The position numbers and the translations under genes were made by a program. From Dinghuibacter sp964544695 (GTDB taxonomy: Bacteria > Bacteroidota > Bacteroidia > Chitinophagales > Chitinophagaceae): a stretch of 64,000 bases of DNA. Under the pieces are notes generated by a model. The model was not told the origin of the DNA. It saw only the letters and a list, made by a program, of their open reading frames with translations, and did not search any database. Shown here one piece after another: positions 53,696 to 62,227 of this stretch. Each line of letters begins with the position of its first letter. Position 1 is the first letter of the stretch. The stretch spans positions 3,224-67,223 of the forward strand of contig CAZJDB010000016.1 of the NCBI GenBank assembly GCA_964544695.1. Reading direction: 5' to 3'.

Positions 53696-54883
53696 ATGAG
53701 CAAAAGGACATGGTGGCAGCCACCCCGGCGATTTGAAGGCAGGCAAACCGATCGAAAGATCAGTTGGCTTGAGTTATTCTATGATCTTGTTTATGTAGCG
53801 TGCATCGGACAGATAACAAGCCAAATCGCCGCGCACACGGACGGGGAAAATATCGGTTATGCCGTCCTCCTTTTCGTCTTCATTTACTGGTCGTGGATAA
53901 ATGGAACGCAGTACTACGAGTTGCATGGAAACGACACGGTCCGCACCCGCTGGCTCGTATTTCTTCAGATGCTGGCCGTTGGATTTTTGGCTATTTCAGT
54001 TCCCGGTGCTTTCCGGGGTAATATCTTTAGTCTCACCGTAAGTTTTCTTACTGTTCAAGGTGTAATCATCTACCTGTTCGCCAGCGTTTCATTCTATGAC
54101 AGATCGTATATCAGGCTTAGCGGCCCGTTGCTGTTATGCTATGGGGCTGCATTTATTCTCTTAATTATTTCATTATTTTGTTCCCGGCAGGCGGTGTTGC
54201 CGTTGTTTTTGCTGGCCATTCTTATCGACCTGTCCGCTCCGGTATTGAGCGGCCGTTATCTTACCAAAATCCTGTCATCACGGGGTCAGCAGTTCTCAGG
54301 ATCTTCCACGCTGGTAGAACGTTTCGGTCAGTTTACCCTTATTGTACTAGCAGAGAGCGTCCTCGGTACCGTGTCTGGTTTCTCACTTGCCGACACGAAC
54401 AGTTGGCTGGTATGGTTTATTTTTTGTTTGTCTATCAGCATTGCCTTCCTACTCTGGAGCATTTATTTCGATATGACAAACGAACAGGATTTGAAGAAAG
54501 GTTACCGCCATTATCAATACTTTGTGTTCATTCATTTGGTGTTACTGGGCGCCTTGGGGGTATTCGGCGCATGCCTGAAGGACCTCGTCGGGCATTTTGA
54601 AACACCTGTACCTGCGGCATTGAGCCGGATAATTTTTATAAGTCTTTCCGTATTCCTCCTGGCGGTGTGCGGCCTCGGTCGCCTGATTGCTGTTGACGAC
54701 CGGCAAACAGGAAGCTATCTTAGACAAGTGATACGGTGGAACATGGTGGTTGCTATTCTGCTGCTGGTCATTTCGGCCTTCTTGAAAAATTGCCCGGCAG
54801 TCGGGTTGCTGCTGACGCTGTTTCTGTTATTGGCTATTCCCGTTGTCGTTGGGATCGTTACGTGGTTGAAATATGACGAGTAG
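53696..54883 (+). CDS. Low temperature requirement protein A (LtrA) family membrane protein
   Basis: 395 residues, about ten membrane helices. The family hallmark WLELFYDLVYVACIGQITSQIAAH follows a short basic N-terminus with FEGRQTDRKISW, and EPF-like loop sequences follow. LtrA was named for a cold-growth phenotype in Listeria; transport or electron-related function is not settled. Stands alone, 48 bases after permease copy 3. Confidence 0.92.
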   Translation: MSKRTWWQPPRRFEGRQTDRKISWLELFYDLVYVACIGQITSQIAAHTDGENIGYAVLLFVFIYWSWINGTQYYELHGNDTVRTRWLVFLQMLAVGFLAISVPGAFRGNIFSLTVSFLTVQGVIIYLFASVSFYDRSYIRLSGPLLLCYGAAFILLIISLFCSRQAVLPLFLLAILIDLSAPVLSGRYLTKILSSRGQQFSGSSTLVERFGQFTLIVLAESVLGTVSGFSLADTNSWLVWFIFCLSISIAFLLWSIYFDMTNEQDLKKGYRHYQYFVFIHLVLLGALGVFGACLKDLVGHFETPVPAALSRIIFISLSVFLLAVCGLGRLIAVDDRQTGSYLRQVIRWNMVVAILLLVISAFLKNCPAVGLLLTLFLLLAIPVVVGIVTWLKYDE

Positions 54884-54961
54884 TCGTTACCTCTTACCCT
54901 CAAAAGTCGGCCGCACACGGAAAGTTGAGGTATACTCCTGTTTTTTTAGGTATTTTATCTT

Positions 54962-55996
54962 ATGCAGCGCCGTCTTCGCTATTATATCCTATTCACGATT
55001 GGCTTCTCGCTATGCTGGTTCCTCTTCGAGCTGGGGTGGGTACACAATGCGGGCTGGACCTTGCGTTCGTCCTCCTTTGAGGTCTTCCTGAATATCGCAG
55101 CCCTGCTTTGCACGGTGGAATGGCTGCTGCCGCGCTTCTTCTACCGGTCAGAATATGGGCGCTTCGGGCTTGGACTGGGGCTTGTCGTTTTTTTGGGAGG
55201 AACGGCGAACATGCTGTTTCAACTGGGCCTTATGGGCAGTAATCCATTTGATTATCAAGCCAATATAGCCAAGTACAAAGAAGTCTTTTATTATTGGTTC
55301 TGGTCACACCTTGCCGCAGGCTCTTACCTCATGATCTTTTTTGTCGCTTTGGGCGGTTTTGCCCTCAGGTTAGCCTTTGATCGCATGCTCACGGCCAGAA
55401 GGTTAGCCGACATAGAAGCAGGACATTTGCGGTCGGAGCTGGAAATCCTGAAGAACCAGATCAATCCGCATTTCATTTTTAATGCCCTCAATGCCATCTA
55501 TTATAAAATCGACCGGTCAAACGAAGCCGCCCGTACACTCACGGAGCAATTCTCTGTCTTGCTCAGGTACCAGTTATATGAATGTAATGAGGCTGTCGTG
55601 AAAATTGAAAAAGAAATCCGTTTTATCGAGAACTATGTGGGTCTTCAAAGGGAAAGGTCAGGAGACCTGGTTAGGGTCAGCTGCTCCGGTTTTGGGGCGA
55701 TGGCCGGTTTTACCATACCGCCGCACGTATTGGCGCCCCTGGTAGAGAACTGCTTTAAGCACGTTTCCCGCTTCAATGACCGGGAGAATTTCATAGCGTT
55801 GACTTGCAGCCTGGAAAAGGATCGCTTTCAGTTCCGCGCGGAGAATAGCTATGACCCAGCCAAAAAGAGCGAGTGGAGCGGCATAGGGTTGGCTAATACG
55901 CGGAAAAGGCTGGAGTTAGTGTGCCGCGATCGCTATACCTTATCCACCGAGGAAAAGGGGACCCATTTCGAGACAACGCTTACCCTTACAGTATGA
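54962..55996 (+). CDS. LytS-type membrane histidine kinase
   Basis: 344 residues. Four N-terminal membrane helices (about 8-28, 42-58, 68-92, 115-138) are followed by a short linker and the HisKA-like LytS domain with His170 in NPHFIFNALNAIYY, and a C-terminal ATPase part (GIGLANTRKRLELV). The stop overlaps the LytTR regulator start by ATGA, so the pair is co-translated. Signal unknown; these regulate surface or autolysis functions in many Bacteroidetes. Confidence 0.93.
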   Translation: MQRRLRYYILFTIGFSLCWFLFELGWVHNAGWTLRSSSFEVFLNIAALLCTVEWLLPRFFYRSEYGRFGLGLGLVVFLGGTANMLFQLGLMGSNPFDYQANIAKYKEVFYYWFWSHLAAGSYLMIFFVALGGFALRLAFDRMLTARRLADIEAGHLRSELEILKNQINPHFIFNALNAIYYKIDRSNEAARTLTEQFSVLLRYQLYECNEAVVKIEKEIRFIENYVGLQRERSGDLVRVSCSGFGAMAGFTIPPHVLAPLVENCFKHVSRFNDRENFIALTCSLEKDRFQFRAENSYDPAKKSEWSGIGLANTRKRLELVCRDRYTLSTEEKGTHFETTLTLTV

Positions 55997-56685
55997 AGCC
56001 CAGTTGTATCATTATAGACGATGAACCGCCGGCAAGGAATGGCCTTAAGGAAGACCTTGTAGCACTGGGTATGTTTACAGTTGCGGGTATGGCGGGAGAT
56101 GCAGAGCAGGCCCGGGAGCTTCTGAAAACGACCCCGACAGACCTTCTCTTCCTGGACGTAGAAATGCCTTGGACAAATGGATTGGAGTTCCTGTCGAGCC
56201 TGGATGCTAAGCCCATGGTCATACTCGTCACCGCCTATCCTCAATATGCTTTGTACGGATACGAATACGGAGTGGTGGATTATTTATTGAAACCCGTTTC
56301 ACCCGGGCGACTAAGGCTCGCTTGCGAAAAGGCGCTGGAATGGTGGCTACTCCGTTGTCAGACTGGCCCCGCAGATTTTCTCTATATAAAAAGTAACGGA
56401 AGGTTTGAAAGGATCGGTTATAACGAAATACTATACCTGGAAGCGGCCAACAACTATGTGATCGTGCATACCCTTCAGAGAAAATATCTGGTTTATCAAA
56501 CGCTGAAAGGGATGGAAAAGCAACTGCCTGCGCGGGGATTTCTGCAGTCCCATAAATCTTTTATTGTCGCCAGGCCGCATATCCGGCAGATTAACGGTGA
56601 TTCGGTCTCCATCGGCGAGGTTCGAATCCCGCTTAGCCGGCGCTTCAAACAAAAATTTCTTCTCGAGGTCCTGGGGAAAAAGTGA
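55993..56685 (+). CDS. LytTR family response regulator
   Basis: 230 residues from the ATG at 55993. The receiver has IIIDDEPPARNGL with the acidic pair, Asp55 in LLFLDVEMPWTNGLEF as phospho-acceptor, and VDYLLKPVSPGRL as conserved Lys block. The LytTR DNA-binding domain covers about 130-230, with YLEAANNYVIVHTLQRKYLVYQTL and the usual SHKSFIV. It is the cognate partner of the LytS-type kinase that ends one base into its start. Confidence 0.94.
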   Translation: MKPSCIIIDDEPPARNGLKEDLVALGMFTVAGMAGDAEQARELLKTTPTDLLFLDVEMPWTNGLEFLSSLDAKPMVILVTAYPQYALYGYEYGVVDYLLKPVSPGRLRLACEKALEWWLLRCQTGPADFLYIKSNGRFERIGYNEILYLEAANNYVIVHTLQRKYLVYQTLKGMEKQLPARGFLQSHKSFIVARPHIRQINGDSVSIGEVRIPLSRRFKQKFLLEVLGKK

Positions 56686-56730
56686 CTCCCGGCATCTTAC
56701 CAACAATATTCGACCCGTTGAATAATCGGT

Positions 56731-56762
56731 TTGTGGGATGCCTGATTCCGCTGTTATATTTA
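56731..56762 (+). promoter_or_regulatory. Bacteroidetes-type promoter of the DUF4440-like gene
   Basis: TTG (56731-56733), 21-base spacer, TATATTTA (56755-56762), one mismatch from TAnnTTTG. It precedes the ATG at 56780 by 17 bases. Confidence 0.5.
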
Positions 56763-56779
56763 TTAAAAATCAAATTACG

Positions 56780-57205
56780 ATGTTACATGTGATCTTACTC
56801 GTCATCGCAGGTTTCGCGTTTTCGACCGGACCAACGGTGGAAAATGCCCTGGCGGCGGACCAGGAATTGGCAAAGGCGTTACAAGAAAATGACACGGCAG
56901 GAATTAGAAGCATGTTGGATAAGGACTGGGCCGTCATTACCACACACGGCGACATAGCCGAGGGACCTGGCGTCTTCCCCAACGGTATAAGGACCGGATA
57001 CCGGACGCTAACGAAAATGGAGCTTTCAGAACCCAGGGTTCGCTTGTTCGGAAATTTTGCGGTCGTAACTACAAAGGTCTTATTGTCTGGCCAGTTAGGC
57101 GGCAAAACCTACAACGACCTGCATGAGCGCCAAACCGACTTTTTACGCTGGGAAGATGGCAAATGGAAATGCATATTAACGCAAGAGTCAACACTAACGG
57201 AATGA
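56780..57205 (+). CDS. NTF2-like (DUF4440) protein
   Basis: 141 residues from the ATG at 56780. A hydrophobic N-terminus (MLHVILLVIAGFAFSTGPT) may be a signal peptide or anchor. The body has the NTF2-like cone fold pattern: ADQELAKALQENDTAGIRSMLDKDWAVITTHGDI and ERQTDFLRWEDGKWKCILTQESTL. It is the first of three NTF2-like genes within 1.4 kb. Function not assigned. Confidence 0.83.
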   Translation: MLHVILLVIAGFAFSTGPTVENALAADQELAKALQENDTAGIRSMLDKDWAVITTHGDIAEGPGVFPNGIRTGYRTLTKMELSEPRVRLFGNFAVVTTKVLLSGQLGGKTYNDLHERQTDFLRWEDGKWKCILTQESTLTE

Positions 57206-57305
57206 GTTGAATCTATCGAGCTATTCGTTGAAATTTCACGGGTCACGGGGGATATTATATTAGTTTAATGCATTGGCCGATAGCCACGACACCAAAACAA
57301 AAATT

Positions 57306-57764
57306 ATGAAAATGTCTAATCTATTTGGCAAAATCCTTATGATATGTGTTTTCCTATCATGTCAGACGGCATTTGCCCAGACTTCTCCGGACCAGAAAGC
57401 AGCACTTCTCAATACGCCAAACGGAAAAATAATCATGGCGTATTATACCGCTTTTGAGAAAAAAGACTGGAATTTGATACAGCCGGTTCTTGCTGACGGG
57501 TTTACTTTCTCCAGCCCGCTTGACGATCATATCAATACGGCGACCTTTAAGTCAAGGTGCTGGCCAAACTGCCATAACATCAAGCGATTTGAAGTGGATA
57601 AGTTTGTTATAAACGGAGATGAGGCCTTTGTCATCACCAATGGTTGGACGCTGCAAGGCAAACTATTTCGGAACGGCGATTATTTTAGGTTAAAAAACGG
57701 TAAAATCACTTCCTACGAGTGTTTTTTTGGACCAGGGATAAATTATCCTAATTCGGGAAAATAG
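57306..57764 (+). CDS. Secreted NTF2/SnoaL-like protein
   Basis: 152 residues from the ATG at 57306 with a signal peptide (MKMSNLFGKILMICVFLSCQTAFAQ, possible lipobox-like LSC). The mature part follows the SnoaL-like pattern IIMAYYTAFEKKDWNLIQPVLADGFTFSSPLDD and ending LKNGKITSYECFFGPG. No catalytic Asp-His pair can be assigned. Convergent with the next NTF2-like gene, sharing 17 bases. Confidence 0.8.
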   Translation: MKMSNLFGKILMICVFLSCQTAFAQTSPDQKAALLNTPNGKIIMAYYTAFEKKDWNLIQPVLADGFTFSSPLDDHINTATFKSRCWPNCHNIKRFEVDKFVINGDEAFVITNGWTLQGKLFRNGDYFRLKNGKITSYECFFGPGINYPNSGK

Positions 57765-58125
57765 CGCTCTTCTCTTTATTTTTAATCACGATCATTTTGA
57801 CGATCTTATCATTCTTTACGGTAAAGAAATAGTCCAGATAGGTCGGGTCAGGGGATTTTGATTTATCGTAATTTCCATCGGTCAGGGAGGTAATGAGAAA
57901 ATCCCCGTAGTGTTCGATTATGTCGTCAGCCTCAAAGGTTACTTTTGGTTCAATTATTTCTTTATCAGCCCAATCCTTGATTTGTTCTTTGCCCCAGAAA
58001 TTTCTGGCAAAATCGTTAACTAACGCATCATCGGTAAAGGTGGAGATGAAGGCTTGTCCATCATGTTCGTTGGTTGCTTTGATGAACGATTCGATAACTG
58101 CTGGTAACTTGACTTTCTTTGACAT
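57748..58125 (-). CDS. NTF2/SnoaL-like protein (cytosolic)
   Basis: 125 residues, no signal peptide. The N-terminal VIESFIKATNEHDGQAFISTFTDDALVNDFARNFWGKEQIKDWADKE is the standard SnoaL/NTF2-like opening with the Asp and Trp positions. It may be an isomerase or cyclase-like enzyme or a binding protein. A -7 box lies just upstream, and the AraC gene is upstream beyond the short gap. Confidence 0.83.
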   Translation of the reverse strand: MSKKVKLPAVIESFIKATNEHDGQAFISTFTDDALVNDFARNFWGKEQIKDWADKEIIEPKVTFEADDIIEHYGDFLITSLTDGNYDKSKSPDPTYLDYFFTVKNDKIVKMIVIKNKEKSAIFPN

Positions 58126-58145
58126 GACATTTAAATTTTATGCTT

Positions 58146-58153
58146 CAAAGGTA
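58146..58153 (-). promoter_or_regulatory. -7 box of the cytosolic NTF2-like gene
   Basis: On the minus strand the bases 58153-58146 read TACCTTTG, a full match to TAnnTTTG, 21 bases before the start at 58125. No TTG at the right spacing was found upstream, so support is partial. Confidence 0.5.
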
Positions 58154-58203
58154 TTCCGTATTCAGCCACTGGTTTAATGCCAAACGTCCAAACTTTTTAA
58201 ATA

Positions 58204-59064
58204 TCAGCTCAAATTGGCTTGTTGGTACTCCCTTGGGGTCACACCATATTGTTTTTTGAAAGCCAGAATGAAGCTGGATTGATTCTCATACCCTACTTTC
58301 TCATATACCGAACCCGGTCTCTCGTGGGGGTGTTTAAGAAGGGTTGCCGCAATGCGCATTTTTTGCTGAGTCAACCATTTTTGTGGAGATGTGCCATAAA
58401 TTTTTAAAAACTTGCGCTTGAAGGTTGAAACGCTGGTATTACACAAAAATGCCAATTCATCCACCGAAATAGGGGTGGTTACATGGCTTTCCGCGGCCTT
58501 TCGGAATTGCATGTCTTCGTTATCCTTGGCTATCACAGACAAGGATTGCAGTTTCTTAGGGTCGGTATGAAGCAGGTATAATAATAGTTCCTCCAGTTTA
58601 AGTTGCTTAAACTTATCAGAGAATTTAGATGGTGATTTTAATAAAAGCAGAACGGAATCAATATAATTATTTATAAATCCATCCTGACGGTAAGTAATAA
58701 AGGGTTGGTTGGAAATGCCTTTCTCGCTCTCGAAGCCCCTGGTATTATATTTAATCCAAAATTCGGCAAGCACTTCGTTGGTAAAATAGATAACAAGATT
58801 ATGGAAAAGTCCTTGTATCGGAAGCGCCTGGGAGATAAGCGAGCTACCTTTAGAAAGGATCATCAGTTCACCTGCTTCCAGTGAAGTAATGTTATAAACA
58901 TCGATGATTGTTTTTTTTCCGGCTATTACGATATCCACCATATTTTGGTGAATAATGCTTTTGTTATTAGCTGAATTGCTGGTTGCCTGGTGGGAGCGTA
59001 TGATCACCGGCTTGTCCTGCTCTTCGGCCAAGTTGAAATCGTTGGGAAGGTTGTAAATGACCAT
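58204..59064 (-). CDS. AraC family transcriptional regulator
   Basis: 286 residues with an N-terminal cupin-like half and a C-terminal AraC HTH pair (SVDELAFLCNTSVSTFKRKFLKIY and SVYEKVGYENQSSFILAFKKQYGVTPREYQQ). Its start at 59064 is directly next to the stop codon of the HxlR gene (59065), so the two regulators form one operon. Ligand unknown; the HxlR/NmrA neighbours suggest a redox or electrophile signal. Confidence 0.92.
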   Translation of the reverse strand: MVIYNLPNDFNLAEEQDKPVIIRSHQATSNSANNKSIIHQNMVDIVIAGKKTIIDVYNITSLEAGELMILSKGSSLISQALPIQGLFHNLVIYFTNEVLAEFWIKYNTRGFESEKGISNQPFITYRQDGFINNYIDSVLLLLKSPSKFSDKFKQLKLEELLLYLLHTDPKKLQSLSVIAKDNEDMQFRKAAESHVTTPISVDELAFLCNTSVSTFKRKFLKIYGTSPQKWLTQQKMRIAATLLKHPHERPGSVYEKVGYENQSSFILAFKKQYGVTPREYQQANLS

Positions 59065-59445
59065 TCAATGTTGCCCCGCTTTTAAATTCTCATACAACTT
59101 ACTATCCTTTATCGCCCAATCTGCCATAGCCAAAAGGACGGGTCCCAGTCTTTTTCCGGAAGGGGTCAGACTGTAAATGGTAATCGGCGGCATCTCCTGT
59201 ATTACCTTCCTGTTGATCAGGTTGTCTTCCCGCAATTGCTTCAAGTGCTGGGCTAGCATTTTTTCAGTGATGGCCGGGATAGCCCGCCTGAGTTCGCTAT
59301 ACCGTTTCGGGCCGCTTATCAGGTAGTATAGAATGATAGACTTCCAATGACCTCCGATCTTATTCATAACGTATGTGATCGGGCAAGTCATTTCTGCAAT
59401 GCCTTTGTTTTGGTTCCGGGTCGATGACTGTTTTACTTTGGCCAT
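59065..59445 (-). CDS. HxlR (DUF24) family redox-type transcriptional regulator
   Basis: 126 residues from the ATG at 59445; a GTG six bases upstream is the alternative. It has the winged-helix pattern CPITYVMNKIGGHWKSIILYYLISGPKRYSELRRAIPAITEKMLAQHLKQL, including the family Cys (residue 21) before the first helix, the position that senses quinones, aldehydes or oxidants in YodB, HypR and QorR. It is divergent from the NmrA-type reductase gene, as in the qorR/qor2 and ytfH/ytfG arrangements. A dyad in the shared promoter is a likely operator. Confidence 0.93.
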   Translation of the reverse strand: MAKVKQSSTRNQNKGIAEMTCPITYVMNKIGGHWKSIILYYLISGPKRYSELRRAIPAITEKMLAQHLKQLREDNLINRKVIQEMPPITIYSLTPSGKRLGPVLLAMADWAIKDSKLYENLKAGQH

Positions 59446-59466
59446 GGTCACTTACTTTGGGGTAGG

Positions 59467-59482
59467 TACTTGTATTAAAGTA
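59467..59482. promoter_or_regulatory. Candidate HxlR operator dyad
   Basis: TACTT (59467-59471), six-base spacer GTATTA, AAGTA (59478-59482). It is a perfect 5+5 dyad of the TACT/AGTA type used by DUF24/HxlR regulators. It overlaps the -33 TTG of the NmrA promoter, which suits repression. Confidence 0.6.
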
Positions 59483-59500
59483 TGTGTAAAGGTAACTTTG
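59470..59500 (+). promoter_or_regulatory. Bacteroidetes-type promoter of the NmrA-type gene
   Basis: TTG (59470-59472), exactly 20 bases, then TAACTTTG (59493-59500): a full match to both consensus boxes. The transcript would start about 18 bases before the ATG at 59524. Confidence 0.8.
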
Positions 59501-59523
59501 CCTTTCAAATTAAACAAGCACAA

Positions 59524-60411
59524 ATGAAAATCACAGTAACGGGCTCTATTGGAAATATTAGCAAACCGCTCGCAGAAATGCTGATTACCAATGGCCATGA
59601 AGTCACCATCATCAGCAGCGACCCCCAAAAGTCAACCCCGATCGCCGCCATGGGAGCAAAGGCTGCCATCGGGTCCGTTTCAGACGTCGGATTCCTTACC
59701 CGCTCCCTTGCAGGCGCGGATGCGGTTTATACGATGGTGCCACCAAATTGGGAAGTCGGCAATTACAGACAGTATATTGCCCGGACGGGTAAGAATTATC
59801 TGGAAGCCATCAAGGCATCGGGAGTCGAACGCGTTGTTAATTTAAGTAGTATCGGTGCCCACCTGGAAGACGGCACCGGGCCTATCGCAGGGCTATATGA
59901 TGTGGAACAAGCACTGAATACCTTGGATGCGGTCTCCGTCAAACACCTGCGGGCTGGTATTTTCTATATCAATTTCTTCTTTGATATGGGGATGATTCGT
60001 AAAATGAGCATAATGGGTAGTAATTACGGAGAAAAAACCAGGCTGGTTATGGTGCATCCCAGAGATATCGCAGCAGCAGCGGTTCAGGAATTGCAAAGCT
60101 CATTTGTGGGCAAAAGTCACCGTTACGTGGTGAGTGACGAACGTGAAATTTCCGAAATCGTTAAAATACTGGGAGCTTCCATTGATAAGCCGGGGTTACC
60201 CTGGGTACGATTCAGTGATGAAGAAACCTTTGCGGGCTTGACCGGCGCAGGTATGTCAGCCGCAATTGCGGGTGTTTACGTGGAAATGGGCAGGGCCATC
60301 GATAGCGGAATATTATTTGAAGATTTTAAACGGTATAATCCCAAAGTTTGGGGGGATACCAAACTGAATGATTTTGTTAAGGAATTTGCCGCCGTTTATC
60401 ATTCAAAGTAG
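59524..60411 (+). CDS. NmrA-like/QorB-type NAD(P)-dependent oxidoreductase
   Basis: 295 residues from the ATG at 59524, the start nearest the promoter. A Rossmann motif opens the protein (VTGSIGNISKPLAEML), followed by VTIISSDPQKSTPIAAMGAKAAIG as in NmrA/QorB and NmrA-type quinone reductases, and ERVVNLSSIGAH. It probably reduces quinones or electrophilic carbonyls. The divergent HxlR regulator and the operator dyad suggest induction by electrophiles. Confidence 0.91.
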   Translation: MKITVTGSIGNISKPLAEMLITNGHEVTIISSDPQKSTPIAAMGAKAAIGSVSDVGFLTRSLAGADAVYTMVPPNWEVGNYRQYIARTGKNYLEAIKASGVERVVNLSSIGAHLEDGTGPIAGLYDVEQALNTLDAVSVKHLRAGIFYINFFFDMGMIRKMSIMGSNYGEKTRLVMVHPRDIAAAAVQELQSSFVGKSHRYVVSDEREISEIVKILGASIDKPGLPWVRFSDEETFAGLTGAGMSAAIAGVYVEMGRAIDSGILFEDFKRYNPKVWGDTKLNDFVKEFAAVYHSK

Positions 60412-60413
60412 TG

Positions 60414-62129
60414 CTATTTCTGAATACTGAAGCTCTCGGATTCATTCTTAATATCAGGGATATTCGATTTTTTAATTGCCAGACTGCCATGTGCCTCACT
60501 GGAAATAAATAGGCCATGTTTACCTTGTACGCCAATCCCATAGTTTGAAATGGTCACATTTTGCAGGATTGCGTTGGATAATGCACCTGTCTCAGTTTTG
60601 GCAATCACACTTAATCCGTTAGACAAGCTGTTCCCGATATTTACATTGCTTATCTCAATTCCGGCAATGTTTCGTTTATCCAGGCATAACTCTACCGCGG
60701 CACGCCAGCCCCACTCGTGATCGAAGCCACCACTGGTCTTTATATCACAGTCTTCGATTATGGTTGTGCCACTAAAATTATTATTGATGCTTTTGTCTTT
60801 ACTTTCGGTTGGAAAGGTGGTGCTGACGAGAATAGCCGAACCTTGCGAGATGTCGCTAAATGAACAATCTCTTACTTCATTGCTGTCTCCTCCGTAAATC
60901 GCCGCACCGTTTGCGAGATAAGGCAGTGCACCCGAACAGTGGATGACAAGATTATGTCCCGGCGAGAATTCTTGTTTTATAACCTGGGATACAGTGGGCC
61001 AAATTGCAAAGCAGTCGTCCCCGGTTCCCCGGGCAGTACAATTTTCAATGGTCGAGTGAGCCATGCCGACACAAAAGTTGATACCGTCGGCCATTGTATT
61101 TCTCATGCGACATCCCGTAATTTTCAAGTTCATGGAGTTTTGTATCCACATTCCGACTTTAGTATGTTCTATCCAAATGCGGGAGATAGTTGAATTTATT
61201 CCGAACGATCCAACGATACCGTCATTGCTTTCTTTATCAGTTCTGTAATTCAATTTACCGATAATGGCAAAATCAGCAAGATGGATATTGCTGCCATCTC
61301 CCTTCAATCTTACCCGTCTGTTTGCATTGGTATACAACGAGTCATCGCCAACCAATTGCGTGTACCACATGCCGGCACCCTGGACGGTCACATTTGCCGG
61401 CAAAATGATATCCCCCGTAATTTTGAACGTTCCAGCCGGTATCCAGACAGTTTTCCCTGTTTTCACCGCCTTGGCTATGCAGTTCTTGAACGCTTCGGTA
61501 TAGTCATCGGTAAAGTGATCTCCAAGAAAGCTTTTATCGGCAATCGATAATGAATTGACCGGCGCCTTCAACGGTGGCGCCGGGTTTTCAAGATCAACCA
61601 GGTCTATTATACAATAACCGGCATCATCATCGATATTATCATCCCGTTCAATACGAATAATGTCGCCCTTTGCTATTTGGAAACCCGTTAGCCTAAGTTC
61701 ATCATAAAAATGCCTTGGTGTTCCTGCGGCCGGATTGTTGGTAAATGGATATTTTCCATATAGCCACGAGTAATGCGATGATATTCTATGTTGCTGTACA
61801 AGCTTTCCGTTTATTTTGACGCCAAGTGTAGATTTCGTGCCATTGCCGTTATCGTTATCAGGAAGACTAAAACGTATAACTATACTTTTGGCATTTATGG
61901 TCGATACGAATTCAATATACTGTCCCTTAGCCTCCATCTTGACGCATTTTTGCCCGGATGATTCTGTCTCGACCTGGTATGGGTCGTATTTTGGACCCAA
62001 AACAATTCCAGTCGTATGCATCTGCTCTGCCTCGTAGGTTTTCCAGGGTATTGCGGCCCCCCGATTTTCCTGCGCCGAGCATATTGACGCACTGAAAACA
62101 AGGATAATTATTACGCGTATAGACTTCAT
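60414..62129 (-). CDS. Secreted right-handed beta-helix (pectate-lyase-like/GH55-like) protein
   Basis: 571 residues from the ATG at 62129, with a signal peptide (MKSIRVIIILVFSASICSAQ); an ATG six bases upstream also fits. The first part reads like a CBM-type beta-sandwich (about 30-175; WKTYEAEQMHTTG, KCVKMEAKGQYIEFVSTINAKS). Then DHFTDDYTEAFKNCIAKAVKTGKTVWIPAGTFKITGDIILPANVTVQGAGMWYT is the classic start of a pectate-lyase-superfamily beta-helix with many Asn/Gly turns afterwards. A GH or lyase for a complex polysaccharide, not assigned further. Only two bases separate its stop from the convergent NmrA gene. Confidence 0.87.
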   Translation of the reverse strand: MKSIRVIIILVFSASICSAQENRGAAIPWKTYEAEQMHTTGIVLGPKYDPYQVETESSGQKCVKMEAKGQYIEFVSTINAKSIVIRFSLPDNDNGNGTKSTLGVKINGKLVQQHRISSHYSWLYGKYPFTNNPAAGTPRHFYDELRLTGFQIAKGDIIRIERDDNIDDDAGYCIIDLVDLENPAPPLKAPVNSLSIADKSFLGDHFTDDYTEAFKNCIAKAVKTGKTVWIPAGTFKITGDIILPANVTVQGAGMWYTQLVGDDSLYTNANRRVRLKGDGSNIHLADFAIIGKLNYRTDKESNDGIVGSFGINSTISRIWIEHTKVGMWIQNSMNLKITGCRMRNTMADGINFCVGMAHSTIENCTARGTGDDCFAIWPTVSQVIKQEFSPGHNLVIHCSGALPYLANGAAIYGGDSNEVRDCSFSDISQGSAILVSTTFPTESKDKSINNNFSGTTIIEDCDIKTSGGFDHEWGWRAAVELCLDKRNIAGIEISNVNIGNSLSNGLSVIAKTETGALSNAILQNVTISNYGIGVQGKHGLFISSEAHGSLAIKKSNIPDIKNESESFSIQK

Positions 62130-62227
62130 TACCATAACTTAGGTTAAATTTTGTGGACCATGAAAATTTCTAATGCCTTTTTATTTTTCTGGAAAGCGAA
62201 TTTCATGTATATCATAAAAATTAAAAA

